In this document: in pieces, positions 13,113 to 17,061 of the stretch | Position numbering within the stretch: the stretch's first letter is position 1 | Layout: the number at the start of each line of letters is the position of its first letter | From: Clostridiales bacterium | GTDB taxonomy: Bacteria > Bacillota > Clostridia > Lachnospirales > Anaerotignaceae | DNA: 17,061 nucleotides | Direction: 5' to 3' | Assembly: GCA_021202325.1 (NCBI GenBank) | Contig: JAJQDF010000026.1 | Coordinates: 1 to 17,061, forward strand | Program-made: the position numbers and the translations under genes | The notes under the pieces: model-generated | Database searches by the model: none | Told to the model about the DNA's origin: nothing | What the model saw: only the letters and a program-made list of their open reading frames with translations

Positions 13113-13839
13113 AACGCTCCTCCTCCTTCAATGCACTGCCGACTATGTCCTGAACCTTCCTCGGCAGAGCAGCTTCTTCATCCTTGGTCAGTCCCTTAGT
13201 TTCGACTATAGGATGATATGTAAACTTTACAGTTGCTTTCTTTATCCAGAAATGGTTATCCTCCAATATTCTGTGTGTTCCGTCTATTGTTAACGGCAAT
13301 ATTGGTGCGCCGCTTTTTGTGGCAAGCTTAAAGCTTCCGGCCTTGAATTCGAGCATAGGGCCGTCGGTTCTTGTTCCCTCGGGAAAAATACACATATTGT
13401 CCCCGGCCTTTACCTTTTTTACACCTGCCATAAGTGCCTTAAGGGATGCCTTCAAGTCGCTTCTGTCCATAAATATACATCCGACAGATTCCATCCACTT
13501 ATTAAGCACAGGAACCTTCTGCAGTTCTATCTTCGCTATAAATGCTATATGCCTTTTCATTGTCGCCATTATTATTATGGGATCCATCATACTCTGATGG
13601 TTGGCAATGAGTACGAAATTTCCGTCCTTAGGGATATTTTCCTCTCCCTCAATAATAATCTCTGCTCCGGTAAATTTAAGAGCTCTAGCAAGAATCTTTG
13701 AGCCCTTTTCTGCGGCATAGGCATCTCCAACGGCTTCGCCCTGCTCTTCTCTTATCTTATCTGCTTTAAATGCATGTGGGTATCCGCCCAAAACTCCACC
13801 TATAAGCACTACATATGATATTATCGTTCTGAAAAACAT
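13105..13839 (-). CDS. plsC: 1-acyl-sn-glycerol-3-phosphate acyltransferase
   Basis: This 244-residue PlsC-family enzyme adds the second acyl chain to lysophosphatidic acid in membrane lipid synthesis. A hydrophobic N-terminal segment (about 5-20) precedes the catalytic motif NHQSMMD (80-86, His-x4-Asp). Further motifs are FMDRSD (about 123-128), FPEGTRTDG (152-160) and PILPLTIDGTHRIL (about 185-198), matching the four acyltransferase blocks. The ATG has a GGAGG site that lies in the last codons of the MATE gene, one base after its stop. Why a lipid enzyme is placed between a transporter and a two-component system is not evident. A housekeeping role is likely. Confidence 0.92.
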   Translation of the reverse strand: MFFRTIISYVVLIGGVLGGYPHAFKADKIREEQGEAVGDAYAAEKGSKILARALKFTGAEIIIEGEENIPKDGNFVLIANHQSMMDPIIIMATMKRHIAFIAKIELQKVPVLNKWMESVGCIFMDRSDLKASLKALMAGVKKVKAGDNMCIFPEGTRTDGPMLEFKAGSFKLATKSGAPILPLTIDGTHRILEDNHFWIKKATVKFTYHPIVETKGLTKDEEAALPRKVQDIVGSALKEEERFG

Positions 13840-13840
13840 A

Positions 13841-15199
13841 TTAATCCTCCGAATTATTTAAATTCCAGTGTCTTCTCCATCTGCCCTTCTTTATATAAAG
13901 GGGATAGGTCGTTGCCGAGAACACCGGTGTAATTATCCATGTTGCCGCTATGCCTCTAAGCCCCAGCAGTGTAAAATGAGTCATTGCATATGCGACGGGT
14001 ATCTTTACCGCATATTGTATAAACAGACTGTTCAACAGCACAAAGCCTGAGCTTCCGCTTCCCTTCAGGAAGCCCTGCGCCGGGTAAACTATGGCATACA
14101 GGAAATACATGAAGCAGGCAATTCTAAGATAACTAACCGCTATCTCTATTACTTCTGCATCATTTGTAAATATGCCTGCCAGCTTTCCGCAAAAGAAAAA
14201 TATCGTTATAAACACGGCCAGCACATATATTGCGGCCATCTTTCTGCCTTCCGTTATGGCCGACAGCGCCCGTTTTTCTTTTCCTGCTCCCAAGTTCTGC
14301 GCCGAAAATGATGCCACCGCATCGTTTACCGCCGAGCAAGGCAATATTGCGAAACTGTCCAGCTTAACGGCGATACCATAGGCCGCCGCAGACGAAAGGC
14401 CGAAGGAATTAGCCATTCCTGTCATACAAAGGTTAGAGAAATGCACGCTAACCTGCTGTCCGGCACTTGGCAGGCCGTTGGCTATAAGCTCCAAGGCGAT
14501 ATTTTTCTCAAAGCACAAATCTCTTGGCGAAAACGTGACGACATGCTTTCTGCGCCTAAAGTACATTATGCCCATTATGAAGGAAAGCCCCTGAGATATA
14601 ACCGTAGCAAAAGCCGCCCCGGCAACGTCCATTTTCATTATACCCATAAAAACATAATCCAATATTATATTGACAATGGTTGCCGCAAGTACAAAATACA
14701 TTGAGCTTCTGGAATCGCCGAATCCCCTTTGCAGTGCGCATATCAGGTTATAGCCTATGGTAAATATCATTCCGCAGAAAACTATTCTCAAATATTTAAG
14801 CGCATAAGAGTAGGCCTCATCCGGTGTGGCAATCAGCCTGAGTATGGTCGGCGTCAAAAGAAACCCGAACACCGATATTACCACCGCCGCCGACATAAAC
14901 AAAACTATGGCAGTATTTGCGGCTTTTTTCAGCACCTCTTCCCTATCGTGGGCAATGTATTTCGCAATTACAACGCTGACGCCTACGCCGAATCCTGATA
15001 TGAACATAAGCATTACATTTATTACAGGTCCGCTGACGGAAACGCCGGTCATGCCTTCCGTTCCCATGAACCTTCCCGTAAAGTACATATCCACAGCGTT
15101 ATAAAGCGCCTGCATAATATTAGAAATGATAAGCGGAAAAGCAAAGGCCAGCAAATGCCTATGGATACTACCCTCCGTCAAATCCTTTGATAAAGCCAA
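13841..15199 (-). CDS. MATE-family efflux transporter (first)
   Basis: This 452-residue membrane protein has about twelve hydrophobic segments in two six-helix halves, the MATE layout. Family sequence is seen early: FAFPLIISNIMQALYNAVDMYFTGRF (15-40) with a following Gly/Val-rich second helix. The start of the second half reads NGLPSAGQQVSVHFSNL. It would export organic cations or drugs using a Na+ or H+ gradient; the substrate is unknown. The start is TTG at 15199 with GGGAGG eight bases upstream; no better ATG was found near it. It is the first gene of the operon that runs to 9186 and is driven by the promoter at 15234-15262. It diverges from a second MATE gene, and the two are clearly different in sequence. 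Confidence 0.9.
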   Translation of the reverse strand: MALSKDLTEGSIHRHLLAFAFPLIISNIMQALYNAVDMYFTGRFMGTEGMTGVSVSGPVINVMLMFISGFGVGVSVVIAKYIAHDREEVLKKAANTAIVLFMSAAVVISVFGFLLTPTILRLIATPDEAYSYALKYLRIVFCGMIFTIGYNLICALQRGFGDSRSSMYFVLAATIVNIILDYVFMGIMKMDVAGAAFATVISQGLSFIMGIMYFRRRKHVVTFSPRDLCFEKNIALELIANGLPSAGQQVSVHFSNLCMTGMANSFGLSSAAAYGIAVKLDSFAILPCSAVNDAVASFSAQNLGAGKEKRALSAITEGRKMAAIYVLAVFITIFFFCGKLAGIFTNDAEVIEIAVSYLRIACFMYFLYAIVYPAQGFLKGSGSSGFVLLNSLFIQYAVKIPVAYAMTHFTLLGLRGIAATWIITPVFSATTYPLYIKKGRWRRHWNLNNSED

Positions 15200-15233
15200 T
15201 TAAACTGCCTCCCATTAGAAATCATCACGTTAT

Positions 15234-15262
15234 ATTATATAACTTCCTTCCATCTTAAGCAA
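15234..15262 (-). promoter_or_regulatory. Promoter of the MATE-plsC-two-component-nuclease operon
   Basis: TTGCTT (15262-15257) and a perfect TATAAT (15239-15234) are separated by 17 bases on the minus strand. Transcription would start near 15227, about 28 bases before the TTG start codon at 15199. No other good promoter was seen within the operon, whose genes nearly all touch or overlap. Confidence 0.8.
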
Positions 15263-15292
15263 CAATAAAAAGCATTAAAAATCGCAGTTCGA

Positions 15293-15321
15293 TTGACAAA
15301 TAAATTTTTTGAATATATCAT
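15293..15321 (+). promoter_or_regulatory. Promoter of the second MATE gene
   Basis: A consensus TTGACA (15293-15298) and TATCAT (15316-15321) are 17 bases apart on the plus strand. The start would be near 15328, about 34 bases before the ATG at 15362. Its -35 box lies about 30 bases from the -35 box of the divergent promoter, so a shared regulator is possible. Confidence 0.75.
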
Positions 15322-15361
15322 TGAGTTAATTTCATCTTTTGTAAAAAACGGAGGCATTATA

Positions 15362-16708
15362 ATGGAAAATGACTATCTTATAAAGAAAAAGCCGCTCAAT
15401 GCGCTTATTATATTTGTACTTCCAATCATAATAGGAAACCTATTTCAGCAGACCTACACAATGGCTGATTCTGCCATTGTCGGACGATTTGTTGGAGAGC
15501 AAGCCCTTGCGGCGGTCGGCGCATCCTATTCGCTGACTAACATTTTCATATGGGTTGCCATAGGCGGCGGCACGGGTGCCTCTGTCATTGTCAGCCAATA
15601 TTTCGGAGCGAAGCGCTATCCCGAAATGAAGCTGGCTGCATACACCGCCCTGCTTTCATTTCTTATCATAAGCTTAATCGGCGCAGCTATAGGTCTTTTA
15701 TTCGGCAGACAGATAATGGTTTGGCTCAACACTCCCGACGATGTACTGGACTTGGCCTCAACATATCTGAACATATATTTCATGGGACTGCCATTCCTTT
15801 TTATGTACAACGTGCTTTCGGCCATGTTCAATGCTCTTGGAAAGTCCAAAATACCGCTGTGTTTCCTTATTTTTTCATCGGTTTTCAACATAATACTTGA
15901 CTATTATACCGTAACCGTATTGGAAATGGGCGTTGCCGGTGTTGCATGGGCGACACTGATTGCCCAAGGTATAGCCGCCGTATTATCATTTTTAGTATTC
16001 ATGCGGCTTTTAAGAAAAATCGGCGGAAAGTCGAGCGGAATATTCAGCCCTGCGGAATTTTTCTCAATGGCAAAGATAGCACTGCCCTCTATTCTCCAGC
16101 AGTCAACTGTATCCATAGGCATGATGCTTGTACAGTCCGTTGTAAACAGTTTCGGCTCACTGGTAATAGCAGGATTTTCGGCAGCAATGAGGATAGACTC
16201 GTTATGCATAGTGCCCATGAGCAGCATGAGCAACGCCATGTCGTCCTACACCGCCCAAAACATAGGCGCCGGAGAATACGACCGAGTTGTAGAAGGCTAC
16301 CATGCCGCCAACTGGGTAATTGTATTTTTTGCCGTCATAATATGCATTATACTTCAGCTTTTCAACGTGCAAATAATGACATTGTTCCTTGGTGAGGACG
16401 GAACCGCCGTTGCCATGCAAACCGGCTGCGACTATATCAGCTATATGGGCTGGTTCTTCTGCCTTATCGGCTTCAAAATGGCTGTGGATGGTCTTCTTAG
16501 AGGCGCCGGGGACATGAAAATGTTCACCATAGCCAATTTAGTGAATCTATCAATTCGAGTTATTCTCTCCATAACCCTTGCCCCCAAGGTTGGCGTAGCC
16601 ATGGTATGGTATGCTGTCCCCATCGGCTGGGCCGCAAACTGGGTTATTTCCTACGCCGAATACAGAACCGGAAAGTGGCGGAAAATATACAAGTCTAATG
16701 AGGCCTAA
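15362..16708 (+). CDS. MATE-family efflux transporter (second)
   Basis: This 448-residue membrane protein has about twelve helices in the two-half MATE layout. Family segments are LPIIIGNLFQQTYTMADSAI near the start (about 17-36), VGRFVGEQALAAVGASYSL (about 37-55) and the second-half start ALPSILQQSTVSIGMMLVQS. The substrate is unknown; multidrug or metabolite export driven by cations is the family role. I chose ATG 15362 because it has GGAGG seven bases upstream and matches the family start. The frame remains open back to 15293, but that region is the promoter. The gene is divergent from the first MATE gene and is followed after 31 bases by a small Cys-rich gene, probably in the same transcript. 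Confidence 0.92.
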   Translation: MENDYLIKKKPLNALIIFVLPIIIGNLFQQTYTMADSAIVGRFVGEQALAAVGASYSLTNIFIWVAIGGGTGASVIVSQYFGAKRYPEMKLAAYTALLSFLIISLIGAAIGLLFGRQIMVWLNTPDDVLDLASTYLNIYFMGLPFLFMYNVLSAMFNALGKSKIPLCFLIFSSVFNIILDYYTVTVLEMGVAGVAWATLIAQGIAAVLSFLVFMRLLRKIGGKSSGIFSPAEFFSMAKIALPSILQQSTVSIGMMLVQSVVNSFGSLVIAGFSAAMRIDSLCIVPMSSMSNAMSSYTAQNIGAGEYDRVVEGYHAANWVIVFFAVIICIILQLFNVQIMTLFLGEDGTAVAMQTGCDYISYMGWFFCLIGFKMAVDGLLRGAGDMKMFTIANLVNLSIRVILSITLAPKVGVAMVWYAVPIGWAANWVISYAEYRTGKWRKIYKSNEA

Positions 16709-16739
16709 ACTCTTAAAACTATAAAAAGGAGTAATACAT

Positions 16740-16955
16740 ATGGAAAATTTATCTAAATTCTGCACCTGTGACGACTTAAACTGTCCCATGCACCCTACAA
16801 ATCACGACAAGGGCTGTTCCCTCTGCATGGAAAAAAACCTGCGGAACGGCGTAATCCCCAACTGTTTCTTTAACCTCATCGGCGGCCATGAGGAAGGCAC
16901 AGGGTATAAAATTAAAGATTTTGCAGAGACAGTAATGAAAAGAGAAAACCTTTAA
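16740..16955 (+). CDS. Small Cys-rich protein, DUF6485-like
   Basis: This 71-residue soluble protein has Cys8, Cys10, Cys15, His18, His22, Cys26, Cys29 and Cys42, an arrangement suited to binding zinc or another metal. The block FCTCDDLNCPMHPTNHDKGC (7-26) and the following NGVIPNCFFN are what I recall of the uncharacterised DUF6485 family, found mainly in anaerobes; this recall is not checked. The ATG has AGGAG seven bases upstream. The gene follows the MATE gene by 31 bases with no terminator between them, so co-transcription is likely. No function is known to me. Length is normal for such a protein and no truncation is seen. Confidence 0.8.
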   Translation: MENLSKFCTCDDLNCPMHPTNHDKGCSLCMEKNLRNGVIPNCFFNLIGGHEEGTGYKIKDFAETVMKRENL

Positions 16956-16959
16956 AACC

Positions 16960-17029
16960 TTGAGGGTTTTACCCTCAAACACTAACATAAACTGCGTCTA
17001 TATATACCTACCGGAAAACTGAGTTTTCC
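16960..17029 (+). terminator. Two stem-loops after the Cys-rich gene, possible terminator region
   Basis: TTGAGGGT (16960-16967) pairs with ACCCTCAA (16971-16978) across TTT, but no T-run follows. A second stem, GGAAAAC (17013-17019) with GTTTTCC (17023-17029), is followed by a T-rich but interrupted stretch. Either may end the plus-strand transcript, and neither is a textbook terminator. Confidence 0.35.
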
Positions 17030-17061
17030 TTATACGTTTAAAATTTTTGTAACCTAATCTT

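Noticed and set aside
12663..13199. A 178-codon plus-strand frame
   Set aside because: It is antisense to the response regulator and lacks a ribosome site and recognisable domains.

Overview
The window looks like chromosome of an anaerobic Firmicute of the class Clostridia. Supporting signs are moderate-to-low G+C, strong GGAGG ribosome-binding sites, sigma-A type promoters, single-membrane style lipoproteins (lipobox binding proteins with acidic Ser/Thr/Glu linkers), a YhaM-type exoribonuclease and a small Cys-rich protein I recall from Clostridia (DUF6485-like). The exact genus cannot be read from the sequence.

Region 1 (152-3760, minus strand) is a corrinoid uptake operon. A TTGACT/TATTAT promoter drives a textbook cobalamin riboswitch (3433-3652). 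An anti-Shine-Dalgarno hairpin follows, then a tiny reading frame (3225-3362) that seems to continue in another phase as a broken gene, then btuF-btuC-btuD. Cobalamin probably closes the first ribosome-binding site.

Region 2 (3715-8862, minus strand) is a molybdenum operon read from one promoter at 8834-8862: moaC, a MOSC protein, a MoeA-like protein with a C-terminal Cys cluster, modA, modB, modC and moaB/mog, ending in a strong terminator at 3715-3754. Molybdate import is thus joined to cofactor assembly. moaA, moaD, moaE and the molybdoenzymes are not in the window.

Region 3 (8868-9203) is a gene-free element of about 336 bp with roughly 85-bp diverged inverted ends. A third half-copy lies at 1-128. 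Each half carries a long hairpin whose stem bases differ between copies but always in compensating pairs, around an almost invariant loop.

Region 4 (9186-15262, minus strand) is a tightly packed operon: MATE transporter, PlsC-type acyltransferase, OmpR-type response regulator, sensor kinase, YhaM-like HD exoribonuclease, then two small overlapping membrane proteins that together make up one Cas4-like nuclease split between two chains.

Region 5 (15293-16955, plus strand) is divergently transcribed: a second MATE transporter and a 71-residue Cys-rich protein.

The most unusual items are the split membrane-anchored Cas4-like nuclease, the covarying repeat family and the interrupted small gene under cobalamin control. 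No rRNA, tRNA, CRISPR array or transposase gene was seen.
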